Assembly (NCBI GenBank): GCA_002049455.2
Contig: KV918766.1
Coordinates: forward strand, 496,001-560,000
Source: Porphyra umbilicalis
Lineage: Eukaryota > Rhodophyta > Bangiophyceae > Bangiales > Bangiaceae
Reading direction: 5' to 3'
DNA: 64,000 bases
The translations under genes were made by a program, and so were the position numbers. Of this stretch, positions 43,849 through 54,503 are shown in pieces (positions within the stretch are counted from its first letter, which is position 1; every line of letters starts with the position of its first letter). The notes under the pieces are model-generated. The model had not been told where the DNA came from. It saw only the letters and a list, made by a program, of their open reading frames with translations, and did not search any database.

Positions 43849-44319
43849 CCCTCCCCCCCCCCCCCCAAACAGGCGCTCGACTTCCCCCCCCCGGGGCGGC
43901 CGCGCGCCGACGCCAACGAGCAGCGCGACGTAGCCCGCCGCGTCGTGCCCCCGCCGCCCCGCGCGGCCGGCCATTTGGTCGACGCACCGCCGCGTGAGCG
44001 GCGCAAACCCCCCCCGCGAAAACTTGGCCAGCGCCCCAAACACGACCGTCCGCGCCGGCGCGTGCACGCCGACCGCAAAGGTGTCGGTGGCAAAGAGGGC
44101 GGGCGTGTGGCCGGCGGCAAAGGCCGTCTCGACGAGCTCCTTGAGGGCGGGGAGGAGCCCCGCGTGGTGCGCGCCGACCCCGCGGCGGAGGGCGGTGAGG
44201 GTGGTGACGACTTGGGGCAACGCCCGGTCGGGGGGGGGGAGCGCGGCCGTGACCGCCGCAATGAGCGCGTCGACGGCGGCGGCCGAGGCGGGGCGGTCGG
44301 CGAGGAGGTTGAGCGGCGT

Positions 44320-44363
<44 letters not shown>

Positions 44364-45780
44364 CGCCGCCGCCGCCGCCGCTGTGGTCGCCGTCGCCGCC
44401 ACCGCCGCCGCCGCCGCCGTCGGTGGCGCCGGCGGCGGGGGCGGCGAGGAGCCCCGCCACCGCCGCGTCGACGGCGGCGCGGGAAAAGAGGAAAAAAAAT
44501 GGCGGGCGTGCGCCGCCGCGCGACGAGGTGCGCGACCGCCGCCGCGTAGTCTGACTGCGCGCCGACGAGCGCGCGGCGGCGCTTGGCCGGCGCCACCGCC
44601 GCCGCGTAGGCGGGGCGTGAAAAGGTGGCGCCCCCCGCCCGCACGACGGTTGTTTCCGAGACGGGCGCGCCCCAGCCGACGCCGTGCGGCACGAGGACCG
44701 TGTAGGTGAGGGGCACGACGCGGGCGGGCGTCGTCACCACCGCCACCCGCCGGGGGGGGGGGGGGGGGGGTGTGCCCCGTCGCCACCGCGGGGGCGGGGG
44801 GGGGGGGGGCGCCGCCGCCCCCGCCGGCGCCGGGGCGGGGGCGGGCGGCGGCGGGGGCGCCCCCCCCCCACGCCGGCGGCGGGCGGAGCCGACCCACGCG
44901 CCGAGCTCCGCCGCGTTCCCGACCGACGCGGAGAGCATGACGAGGGCGACGGACGGGGGCAGGGCGAGGATGACCGACTCCCACACGACGCCCCGCTCCG
45001 GGTCGTCGAGCATGTGCACCTCGTCGAGGACGACGACGGACACCCCCGCCATGAGCGCATCGTCGGCGGCGCCGACGGCCACCGCCCCGCCCCCGCCGCC
45101 GCCGACGCGGGGTGGCGCGCCGGCGGCGGGCGCCTCCCCCCCGCCCCCCCGCCGCTGCGGGGGCGGGGGCGTGCGCCGGCGCCCCCCCCCCCCCCCCCCC
45201 CCCCGCCCGAGGGCGTTGCGGAGGATCTCGGTCGTCATGACCACCACCGGCGCGCGCTCATTGACGCGCAGGTCGCCGGTGGAGAGGCCGACGGCGGGCT
45301 CCCCAAAGCGCCGCCCGAGCTCCACCGCCTTTTGGTTGCTGAGCGCCTTGACGGGCGTCGTGTAGACGGCGCGGCGGCCGGCGGCGAGGGCGCGGGCGAC
45401 CGCCCACTCGGCAACGGCCGTTTTGCCGGCGCCCGTGTGGGCGGCGACGAGGACGTCGGCGCCCGCCGAGACGGCGGCCATGGCCCGCCCCTGCCACGCG
45501 TCGAGGGGTAGGGGAAGGCCGCGGCGGCGGCGGCGGCGTCGGCGGCGGCGGCGGCGGCCGCGGCAGCGTCGTCATCGGTGGGCCCCCCGCCGGGCGCCGC
45601 CGCCGCCCCGTCGTCGACGGTGGCAAAGGCGGCAAAGTCGGGCGCGAGGCGCGCGGCCGCCGCCGCTGTCGCGTCGGCGGGGGTGACGGAGGGGGGGAGG
45701 GGGGGACTGCCGCCGCGGCGGCGGGCGGGAGGCTGCCGGGCGGCAGCAGCAGGGACGCGTCCGAGAGGAGCTGCCGCGCC

Positions 45781-45836
<56 letters not shown>

Positions 45837-46091
45837 AGAGGCGTCGCTGGGGGAAGCGGGGGAGGCGCCGGTGGGGGAGAGGCCGTCGGCCACGTGGGCG
45901 GTGGCCCTGGCGTCGCCATCCCCGCCGCCGCCGACGGCGCCGCCGCCGCCGCCGAGGCCGCCGCCGCCGCCGCCGTCGACGCCGCCGCTGCCATCGTCTT
46001 GGTCGGTCGTCGCCACCTCCTCCGAGCCGTGTGCATGGCCGTTGCCAGCGGGGACCGCCGGCGGCAGCGGCGCGGTCGGGGGGGGCGCCAT
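41595..46091 (-). CDS. SKI2-family DExH RNA helicase (SKI2/MTR4/HelY/ISE2 type)
   Basis: SKI2-family helicases unwind RNA for exosome decay (cytosol or nucleus) or plastid RNA processing (ISE2). Motifs in order: FPYP then LDAWQGRAM; VLVAAHTGAGKTAVAEWAVA (motif I); YTTPVKALSNQK (Ia); GLSTGD and VVVMTTEILRNAL; VVVLDEVHMLDDPERGVVWE (motif II, DEVH); LSASVGNAAEL (III); a PxxFFLFSR block; VGAHHAGLLPALKELVE; FATDTFAVGVHAPARTV (V); and DQMAGRAGRRGHD (VI). Helical C-terminal blocks follow. The acidic end is SGGDTADAFSDADGFVF with a stop at 41595. The N-terminus (ATG 46091) has a long poly-Ala tract. An alternative start at 46258 (MLLFFSSMLSGPLAP) could supply a transit peptide. The frame changes repeatedly at homopolymers: C4 near 45505, a T run near 44500, and long C/G runs elsewhere. 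Confidence 0.85.
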
Positions 46092-46834
46092 GCACCCCCG
46101 CGGGGGGCGGGCGACGGCGGCGCCGGCGCGCCGCCGCGGCCGCCGGCCGCCGCCGCCGGCGCCGACGTGACCGCCGCCGCTTCAGCGGTGGGGCTCGCGC
46201 CCTTCTCCCGCATGGGGGCGAGGGGACCGGACAGCATTGAAGAAAAAAAAAGCAACAACCAAAAAAGGGGGGGGGGGAAGGCACCGTCGGGTGGGGAGGA
46301 ACACCACCAACGGCGCGCCGGGACGGACGGGGGCGTGAGCGACGGGGCGGTCGGGCGCGCCCGCCGGCGCTGCCCAGGGCAGACGCCCGGAAACCCCCCC
46401 TGCGCGCGGGAGACGGATCAACGCGGCTGGATCACTGCCTTGATTTTGGGGCGACGCGAGGACGTCGCTTCGGACAAACGAGTCCGCACTTGTGCGACTG
46501 GGTCCCCAAACCACAAGAGCCCCCCCAAAAAACAGTCAGGCTGTTTCACACGCGTCACGCTCCCGCGCCACCCGACTTGGTCGCGCCCCTGCCCTCGTAC
46601 GGCGTCCACGCCGTGGCGCCACCCCCCCCCGCCGCCGACCGGATCCCCGGCGTTCCCCCCCCCCACCCCTCTCCCCGCCGCCGCGGCCGCGCCGTGCCCC
46701 CCCGCCGCAGGCGGTGCGGCGGCCCGCTGCGGCGTGCGGCGGATCCCGCGCGGCCAGTGGCGGCGGCGGCCGCTCGCTGTGACCGCCGCCGCCGCGGACG
46801 GCCCCCCGTCGGTGGGCCTCCCCCCCGTTTTGGC
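46092..46834. other. Upstream region of the helicase gene
   Basis: Candidate promoter and 5' region of the minus-strand helicase gene. No other gene seen. Confidence 0.4.
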
Positions 46835-47444
46835 CTAGATGGACGTGTTTGGCGGCTCAGCGGCCGGCGACGCGTCGGCCTCTGCGGTCGCCGACGCGTC
46901 GGCCTCCTGCTCCCTCCCCGTCGTGCGGACGGCGCCCTCGTGGGGTGGGGGGGCGGGGGGGGGGGTGCACGCCGCCGCTGCCGACGCCCTCGGCCCTGCA
47001 GCGGGGGTCGGGCGCCGCTTGCGCATCGTCCCCGTGGGAGGGGCCCACCTCGGGGCGGGGCGGGCGTCGCGCGCACTCCCCCGCCGGAACCACAATGTGC
47101 TCTACGGCGTCTTCCAGTCGTGCGGCGGCGGTGGCGGCTGGGGGGGGGGGCTCAACACGAACTGCCCCGCGAGGCGGTTGAGTGCCGGGTTGAAGGCTGC
47201 GTGAGCAGCGTCGCCGCCGCCGCCCGCCGCAGGGCGCCTGCCGCTCTCCCTGGCCATGGCGCTCCCGTCGGCGGGTGACGGGCGGGGGCTGGCCGCCGCC
47301 GCACTGGCCGCGAGCAGCGCCCACTCGGCGTGGCTCCTTGGCTGCTCTACAAACGCTGGCGGCGGAGTGCCATTGGTGCCGCGGCGGCGGCAGCCGGCGA
47401 CGGTGCCCGCCGACCCACGTGTGGCGGCGGGGGAGGCGGCGGCG

Positions 47445-47482
<38 letters not shown>

Positions 47483-47746
47483 TGCGGTCAAGCCCCCGGT
47501 GGCCGCGCCACCGCCGCCGCCACCTCCATGACCGACGCGCTCACTCGTCGGCACATTAACGTGGGCGGCGGCGCCTCCCCCCCCCCCACCCACCGCCCGT
47601 AGGTTGCCATCATCACCCGCCGCCTCTGCCCGCCTGGTGCGTCGAGCTGCCATTTGTCCCGCGTCGCTGCTGCCGCCACTGGCGGCGGCTTCCCCCCCCC
47701 CCCCCTCTGTGCGCGGCTCGCCGACCGTTTTAGGCGCCCGCCACAT
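46835..47746 (-). CDS. Hypothetical Ala/Gly-rich protein, uncertain
   Basis: The minus strand from the ATG at 47746 (MWRAPKTVGEPRTEGGGG) reads AAAHVNVPTSERVGHGGGG, then a poly-Ala run. It continues with PPPAFVEQPRSHAEWALLAAS and AAFNPALNRLAGQFVLSPP. These segments look more protein-like than shadow ORFs elsewhere. The frame stops at 47102, after a C-rich run at 47143-47150. In neighbouring frames coding-like text continues (ARLEDAVEHIVVPAGE, then PTGTMRKRRPTPAAGP) to a stop at 46835. I recognise no domain. It could be a disordered regulatory protein or not a gene at all. Confidence 0.3.
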
Positions 47747-48927
47747 GCCTCTGCGGCCGTCGGCAACGTTTGCCGGCTGCTGTGTGACGGCGCGGGCGCC
47801 GCCGCCGCCGCCGCGGCAGTTGTCGGGCGAGGTGCCGACGCTGTCGCTCGGCCGGTCGGACGCGGCGCGGCCGCCGGGGGGGGTGGGGGGGGCGTCCGCT
47901 GCCGCCCGCCCGCCGCGGCGGCTGGTGCGGCGGCGGGCACGGCGGCGGGCCGCGTGGCAGCGTCGGCGGCGGCTGGTGCGACCGGTCTGCAGCGGCGGCG
48001 CGGCCGGCCGCGCGGTGCGCGGCGGCGCGTGGCGGCGCGCGCGGCGGCGGCGGGCGAGGGGCAGGGGGGAGGGCAGAGGGCAGCTCGGCCGCTGGGGGCG
48101 CCCGTGGTCGCTCGATGGCCGAGCTCCCTCTAGCGGGGACAGACGCTCGCGTGGGGGGTGAAGATGGGGGAGGCGGGGGGGGGGGGGATTGCCCATGGTG
48201 CTGTCGGGGTGGCGGCCGCTGGTGGGAGACGGGCCGCGCGCCTGGCGTGCTCCGTGCGGCTCTCCAGCTGCTGGGGGGGGGGGCGCGGGGTCCGGCAGCG
48301 CGGCGTAGCGGCGTGTGCGTTTGCGGTGGCCGCTGGTCGACGGGCGTGAGCGGCACGGCGTGGGCGGCGGGTTGCCGTGCCGGCGCTCCGCTTTATCGTG
48401 GGCGACCCGACGCATGCATTTTGGTGGCTGCCTTTGTCTCGTTGCGTACCCCCCCCTGCCCTTGGCCATTACGTACCTCGTTGCCGACATATGCTCCGGG
48501 AAAGCAACGGCATATCGCCTGCTGCCGCCGCCGCCGGTGTCTCACCGGTGTTGGCTCGCCGTACTGCCCTGTGACCAGGACGGCGGGGTCGTGGTTATGC
48601 ATATGCCGCGTGTGGGGGTTTAACTGGTCACCTGTTTGGTGTGTCCGTGGACAGCGTGAGCTACTTGCGGTGACAAACAGTGCTGCGGGCGCGCAGAATT
48701 CTTGAGATGAGGGGAACGCATGCATTGCGTTTGGAGGGGGCTTTTGTAGTGGTACCTGCGCATTATCGAGACTCGTTTGTCCTGCAGTGGCTACGATCTA
48801 GCTTAGCGCTTGCCGTGTGCAGCGGGCGGCTGACCGAGGCGGGTGCGAGTAGGCGGATTTTTTCCATACAGTGACGCAGGGAGCTATCTCTTGCAGCACG
48901 CGCGTCTCATCCCACTCCTACCCACCC
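47747..48927. other. Intergenic, no gene recognised
   Basis: Low-complexity GC-rich sequence up to 48.35 kb, then AT-richer DNA. No supported gene. Confidence 0.35.
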
Positions 48928-49569
48928 TCAATTCCCATTGCGGCGGACTAACCGGCGGATGCGGACGATCCAGCGGCTCACCCGCGGCCGGTTTGGCTCG
49001 ACGCGCCACCCCGGTGGTCCCGGCGGTGGTCGCCCCCCCACCTCCCCGGCGGGCGCCCCCCCCGCGGAGCGCGTTAGGAACTGGACAAACTCGTCATTGG
49101 CCATACTCACTTTGGACGCTGCGGCGGCGTCGAGGCTCTGTCGCGCGCCGTGGGACATGACCGGGCCGCCCCGCTCCCGCAGGGCGACGGCGCGGGAAAA
49201 GGCGGCCGCCGCAGAGGCGGCAAGGGAGGGTGATGGCGGCAGCGCCTCGGAGGTCGCGAGGGTGTAGGCGCCCGCGCCGCCGCTGCCGCCGCCGCCAACC
49301 GCGTACGAGGCGGACGGCGGGAGCCCGCTCGACACGTACGGCGGCAGGGGCGGGCGGCCCTTGACGAGACGCCGCCGCCGGCGGACGGAGTGCGGTGCGG
49401 CGCCGGGGCGGGCGGGGAGAGCCTCCCGCAGCTTGCGGCGGGCGGCGCGGGCCTGTGGCGGCTGGTTGCGCTTGGAGAGGAGCAGGTACTCGTCAAAGAC
49501 GGTGCTCGCGTCAAACGCCGCGGCATGGCCGTCCCAGGCGGCCCAGTCGGTCTCGCAGGCGGGCGCCAT
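48928..49569 (-). CDS. Hypothetical protein, 213 residues
   Basis: An uninterrupted frame from the ATG at 49569 (MAPACETDWAAWDGHAAAF). It continues with STVFDEYLLLSKRNQPP, a basic helix (ARAARRKLREAL), RRRRLVKGRPPLPPYVSSG, an Ala/Ser-rich segment and a helix reading DAAAASKVSMANDEFVQFL. The N-terminal acidic-aromatic block and the basic cluster look like a short regulatory or binding protein, but I recognise no family. A start 13 codons upstream (49608) is possible. A 36-bp tandem repeat begins 55 bp upstream of the chosen start. No frame breaks are present. Confidence 0.45.
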   Translation of the reverse strand: MAPACETDWAAWDGHAAAFDASTVFDEYLLLSKRNQPPQARAARRKLREALPARPGAAPHSVRRRRRLVKGRPPLPPYVSSGLPPSASYAVGGGGSGGAGAYTLATSEALPPSPSLAASAAAAFSRAVALRERGGPVMSHGARQSLDAAAASKVSMANDEFVQFLTRSAGGAPAGEVGGRPPPGPPGWRVEPNRPRVSRWIVRIRRLVRRNGN

Positions 49570-49623
49570 GGGCACGAGTGCGGGGATGGGGCAAGAGGAG
49601 CCAACCACGAAGACAGGAGAACG

Positions 49624-49757
49624 ACGTGTCCGGCTGGACGATCGTGAGATGGAGGGGGGTGGCGTGTCGGGTGGGGTGATGGTGAAATGGAGCGGTGGCG
49701 TGTCGGGTGGGGCGATGGTGAGATTGGGGGATGGCGTGTCGGGTGGGACGATGGTGT
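49624..49757. repeat. 36-bp tandem repeat, about 4 copies
   Basis: Units starting TGGCGTGTCGGGTGGG recur at 49660, 49696 and 49732 with a 36-bp period. A more diverged copy starts near 49624. The array lies at the 5' side of the hypothetical gene on the minus strand and may be part of its leader or promoter. Confidence 0.85.
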
Positions 49758-52386
49758 CGACCGAAAGCGTGGGTGGGGAAACGGATCAGCGAACCCCCGA
49801 CGGGATGCGACCGGCGTTCTCGAGCGACCGCCCGAGAGAGGAGCGAGCGCCTCTTATCCTCTCTGCGCGACCCCGCAGCGGCCGGTTGGACACGCGTGCA
49901 GCTCCTGCACGCGGCCCCTCGTGGCGGTCGATCGGGCCGCGGAGAGGGTTGCACCTCCAACAGCACTGCGCCAGGAAGCAAGCCCCTCCAATCGTCCGCT
50001 CTGGACATTCTCCCATCGCGGACCCATCGAGCTCTCGATGGACGTTCGATGGGCGAAAAAAGACCATCGATGGGCTTTTTCCTGTCCATCGGTCATCCCA
50101 TCGAAGTCATCGACGCGATGAGGTCCTGTCAACTTTCGAGGGTCTGACTGTTCTGTCATTAAACTAGATGCAGCCATCCTGATTGGGCAGTTGATTCCGA
50201 AGTGTCTTGACGTGTCGACCAACGTTCTGTCAATAGAAAATCCAAGCATTCGTGCACGAATGATGATGAACTTAGCGTTACAAGTTCTCCGTCTCACCGT
50301 CGTCGTGACCACGTCTTCTTCGCAAGAAGCATCCCCGGCGGCATCTGACTTGGCGTCTGCAACAGCTCGTCGGGCCGATGATATCAACCGCAGAAGTGTA
50401 CATAGAGACAGTCGCACGTCGATGAGAGAGCGAAAAAACCATTGAAAGCAAAGTCATTGTCTCGAACACTCCTCATGTAGACGCGCCTCGCCCGCGCGCA
50501 CGCTCCACACACTGACTCCACTTCAGTTCGCCCAAGCTCGAGCTCGGCCAGGAGTCACAGACCGGCAAGATGTCGAAGGAGGTGGCGGGACGACGGTGGT
50601 CGTCCCATTGTATTTATTTTAGTTCGTAGGAGTTTCTCAAATCAACTCAGCGAAAGTAACTGCTCTTCCACGCATCCTATAGGTCGACGGTCTGGGCGCT
50701 TGTGGCCACCCAATTCAGCCCATCGCAAAGCCCAACAATGTCCATCGAGCAACCCTGCAGGATATGATATCCTGAGCGATGCGAACCTCATCGCAAATGA
50801 GGCCTCGATGGGGTCTCGATTGGAAAAAGTCATGACGGGACGATAGCACACGCCGGCGGATGTCGTCCTCGGCGGACGCCACTCGCAAGCGCGCGCAGGG
50901 GAGGTGCGGCCCCTCGCGCCGCTCAGAACCCCCGTCAGGACCGACTGCAAACAGCACTAAGGGCAGAACCAAAGCGAGTGAGGAGAAGAAAAAGAAACGG
51001 GTCCAGCCTCGCCGCCCCGCCGGGGCCGGTGGCGGCCAGCAGGTCCATTCATGGACCAACGGCGGCAGCCGCTGGGTCGCCGCGGAGCGGACCACACACA
51101 AGTCGCGCACCCGGCCAACAGGCGACAGGTTTTGCAGCCTCGGCGGCGCGGCCGCCCGGACACCGGCCGTTTGAGGCCCGAGCGATCCCGCGTCCCCCAG
51201 AGCCCCCCGCCGTCTGCGGTGCCGTGGCGGCACCCGGGGGGGGCGCGAGGCCAAGTGGTCTCGCGGGCCCCGTCACCGACGCGCGCGCTGCGGGCAGCGG
51301 CGGCGGGTGATTGGTCGGTCTGCTGAGCGAGGGCACGCGGCGCCCCCCCGGCCCCAATTCGTATGTGCTGCGAGCGCGCGCCCGCGGAGTGTACGTAGCC
51401 GCCGCAGGCGCGTCTGCTCCCCCGCCCCCGCCTCGTCGGCGGTCGCAGCGCGGGCTTGCGAGCGGCGGTGGCCACACGACGGCCGCGGCGGCGAGTCATG
51501 CCGCCACCGCATTGGGTGTGCCTCCGTCGGGTGGCGACGAGCGCCGTCACGTCACGACCCACGGTGTGGCCAGACGCCGACAGCGGGGCCGTTGCGTGGC
51601 GCTCCGACGCGTGGGACGGGGTCGTCGCCACGAAAAAGATGGGGCCGCATCGCTCGCAGCCCGCAGGAAAGCCCTGGAGGCCGCGCCATCGGGGGGTTGT
51701 TCTATCCCGCTTGACGCGCTGGCCGGATCACGTCTGTCGCGGAGGCCGAGAGCGGCGTCGGATGCCCCTGCGGCGAGCGAGGTGGGGCCTTGCTTGTCTT
51801 CGTGGACCCTGGGGCCCTGGGAGGTCCTCGGCGTCGACCGCCCCCCGCGCCATGCAGTGGACGGCTGGGCGGTATCCGCGGCTCACTGAAAGAGCCAGTG
51901 GGAGCTGTCGGTTCGGGCGGGCGCCGACTCTTGCGCAGTTTGGCGTGGCGGCGACAGGCGCTGACACCCAGGGAGCGAGGATGGCGGGCGCACATTCTAC
52001 GTTTCGGTACCGACCGCAGGGGAGGGACATGCTGTCTCCGTCGTTCCTTCGTGGAGGCGCCTCCAGCTCCTCGGTGATGGTTGCGTGTGCGCTCCGAGCC
52101 TCAGAGGTGCGTCGGTGCACCTCCCAAGAATACAGTACTGTAGAGGGATCCATCTGCCCGTGATTGCAGTGCTTGCTGTCTTGGTTCTTGACAGCCGACA
52201 GACCGTACACGCGAGTACGTAGTGCGTGCCGTACAGCGTCCCGTGTGACTGTAGGCAGAGCATAAGTATGGAGCCGACCATGCGCTGGCGAGGGTGTCGG
52301 CGCTGGCGGTGTCCCACACGAGGTAGTGCTCACCACAGGGTAAACGGCTGGGGCATACTTGATTTCTTCGAGAAGTGCAACGATGG
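49758..52386. other. Intergenic, probable transposon relics
   Basis: Clusters of CCATCGA/TCGATGG words occur at 49995-50125 and again near 50725-50825, partly inverted, suggesting decayed element ends. ORFs at 50.8-52.3 kb have no recognisable domain. Confidence 0.4.
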
Positions 52387-52394
52387 GATTAGGA

Positions 52395-52776
52395 TAGGGT
52401 TGCACACGACGCCCCTATTTCGGGGGCGTCAGGGGCGCGCGACGGATAAGACGCCTTACTGACGCCCCATCAGGCAGCCAAAACGTCCTCACGACGCCCC
52501 AAGTAGCACCCTCAATATTCACAACATCGTTCAAGTAGCACCCATATCATGTTCTCATATATCATTTTGGTGTCCAGACTGGGTGCCTGCCCTCAACCAA
52601 GGTGCACAGCCGCCACCTGCTGAATCATGTGGAACCCCCTGAAATTTTCCTCTTCGCGACGCCTTGTTGACGCCCTTTTGAGTTGAGGAGTTAGGGGCGC
52701 ACGACGCCCAAATGACGCCCTGGTGACGCCCTTAACGACGCCCTTAACGACGCCCCGGGCGTTCTGAGCAACCTTA
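52395..52776. mobile_element. 382-bp hAT-type MITE with 8-bp target duplication
   Basis: The element starts TAGGGTTGCACACGACGCCC and ends in the inverted partner (minus-strand TAAGGTTGCTCAGAACGCCC). The 8-bp duplication GATTAGGA lies immediately on both sides (52387-52394 and 52777-52784). The interior carries about a dozen GACGCCC/GGGCGTC words in both orientations near the ends, as hAT elements carry subterminal binding sites. No coding capacity. Its two ends match the two ends of the 4.5-kb element that starts 93 bp to the right, in the opposite orientation. Confidence 0.9.
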
Positions 52777-53537
52777 GATTAGGATGAGAGTGTCGCGGAG
52801 TTTCCGGAACTCGTGAAGGATTCCACTTGTCCGTAAGAAAATTCCTCTCTTTGATCGGTCATCCAGCATTAGGGTTGCTCAGAACGCCCAGCGCAGTGCA
52901 CCTCGTTGCTGGATCCACCACGAGCCTCGTATTCCCCCAAATCGCTCGTAAACGCTCGTTGAAAACGGGCTCCTGCTCGCACGCTATCATAGGGGTGTCT
53001 GTTCGTTTCCCGACGAAAAAACTCGTTGTGGCGCGTTAGCGACGAGATTAGGGCGTGATTAAGAGCTCGATGATGTCCGCTCAAGTTCTTACAGTGCGAC
53101 TTGATACACTAAACTGGAGCGGTGCTCAGTACCGGATCTGTTCCGAGTAGGGCAAGAAATATGTAGAAGGACACCATCGTGCAGCCCACCAGCAGAGGAC
53201 CGTTGCGCCGACTCCGGGGCGGCGCAGCGGGCCCAAAACCGTCGTCTAGAACACGTCTGCTTTTGGGTGTTTTGGGACGAACAGATAATCCGCAAACTGC
53301 CCTGGGGCTCTGTCAGGGCTGCTTTTTTCCAGAAAGGGCGCTAAAATCATCTGTTCGCCGGGGTAGATGCATCTCCACTCGTAAAAAGAGAGACACAGCA
53401 TAAGACGTATACACTTCACCCTTCCAGAAAGAGAGAGAGACGGAGAAGCATCCATGGCCCTGTTAGCAGGCGCAATGTGTGGAGTGAGGAACGATTCCTG
53501 TTCTCGCTAACACAAATATGCAAGGACCTCGCATGGG

Positions 53538-54503
53538 ATGGCCTCTGAGAGCCTGTCAAGGGGGGTCGATCTATTTTTTGCACAGGAGTTCTGTTTCTTG
53601 AAACAGAAACACGGGCCTCCAAGAGGCTCAAAACAGGCAAAAACAGACGTGCTTTTGACGACGGTTCTGGGCTCGCTGCGCGGTGAGTGGGAAGAGAGCA
53701 GGCAGTTTTCGCAGCCTGACTCCTCTCTACCGGCATTACCCGCTCTGGCCACCGCCGCTGCCGACACCCTTTCGCGGCCTCCTGTTCCTGCGGGGGCAAG
53801 CAAGCACCCCGATCTCGTACCAATAGAAGAAATAGGACGTGGCCTCGCAAGCGAGGGTGCAGTCCCGGCTCACCCATTTCCTGCACTGCCCAACCCCCCC
53901 CCCCCCCGCAAGCACCCGTCACTCGTACCAATAGAAGAAGTGCAGTCTCGGTTCACTCCTTGCCTGCGCTGCCCTCCCCGCTGCCCTCTCCCGCTCCCCC
54001 CTCACCACGGCACCCGCGCCCAGTGCACAGTTCCCAGCGATGCCCAGTGTCCGACGGCGCCGGTGGGGCCGGTGGGGGGGGTGGGCATCGTGGGGGAAGG
54101 GCAGCGGGAGGGGGGCGGGGGGCAGTGGCGGGGGGCGGGGGGGGCAGTCATCCGACGCCACACACGTGGCAGCCGAACCGGGGGATTTCCGCCGGTGGCA
54201 GCCGCAGCGGACGGGGCTGCAGTTTGTGGACGAGGAGTACAGAGCTGCTTGGCTACCACTGGAAAGGGATGGGGGAGGCGCCACAGTTATAGAGGGCGCA
54301 TGTGCCCAATGTGTAGCGGAGAGGACGTGGCGGCGCCAGGCAGGCAAACGCCGGCAGCGACCAAGACTGGGCAACCACGCCAAGTCAGCGGACCCGTGGA
54401 TCGATGCGGATCGCGCTGTAACCCCCGCGGCTTTGTGGCCGCCGGGAAAAGCCTTTTTTCCGCTCGGGATGCACCGTTCGTTGGCACTCGTGGAAGAACT
54501 TAA
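53538..54503 (+). CDS. Hypothetical ORF inside the hAT element
   Basis: Open frame of 321 residues starting MASESLSRGVDLFFAQEF. It includes two copies of a KHPxLVPIEE block 36 residues apart, encoded by a 108-bp tandem repeat. The second half is Gly/Pro-rich and probably not translated in this frame. Coding-like text moves to another frame (54040-54600, ADRAVTPAALWPPGKAFF) after G-rich runs. No known domain. It could be a captured gene fragment or a decayed element gene. Confidence 0.3.
   Translation: MASESLSRGVDLFFAQEFCFLKQKHGPPRGSKQAKTDVLLTTVLGSLRGEWEESRQFSQPDSSLPALPALATAAADTLSRPPVPAGASKHPDLVPIEEIGRGLASEGAVPAHPFPALPNPPPPRKHPSLVPIEEVQSRFTPCLRCPPRCPLPLPPHHGTRAQCTVPSDAQCPTAPVGPVGGVGIVGEGQREGGGGQWRGAGGAVIRRHTRGSRTGGFPPVAAAADGAAVCGRGVQSCLATTGKGWGRRHSYRGRMCPMCSGEDVAAPGRQTPAATKTGQPRQVSGPVDRCGSRCNPRGFVAAGKSLFSARDAPFVGTRGRT
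53807..53940. repeat. Imperfect 108-bp tandem duplication
   Basis: GCAAGCACCC...CTCGTACCAATAGAAGAA occurs at about 53807-53829 and again 108 bp later. The second copy is preceded by a C14 run. Confidence 0.75.
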
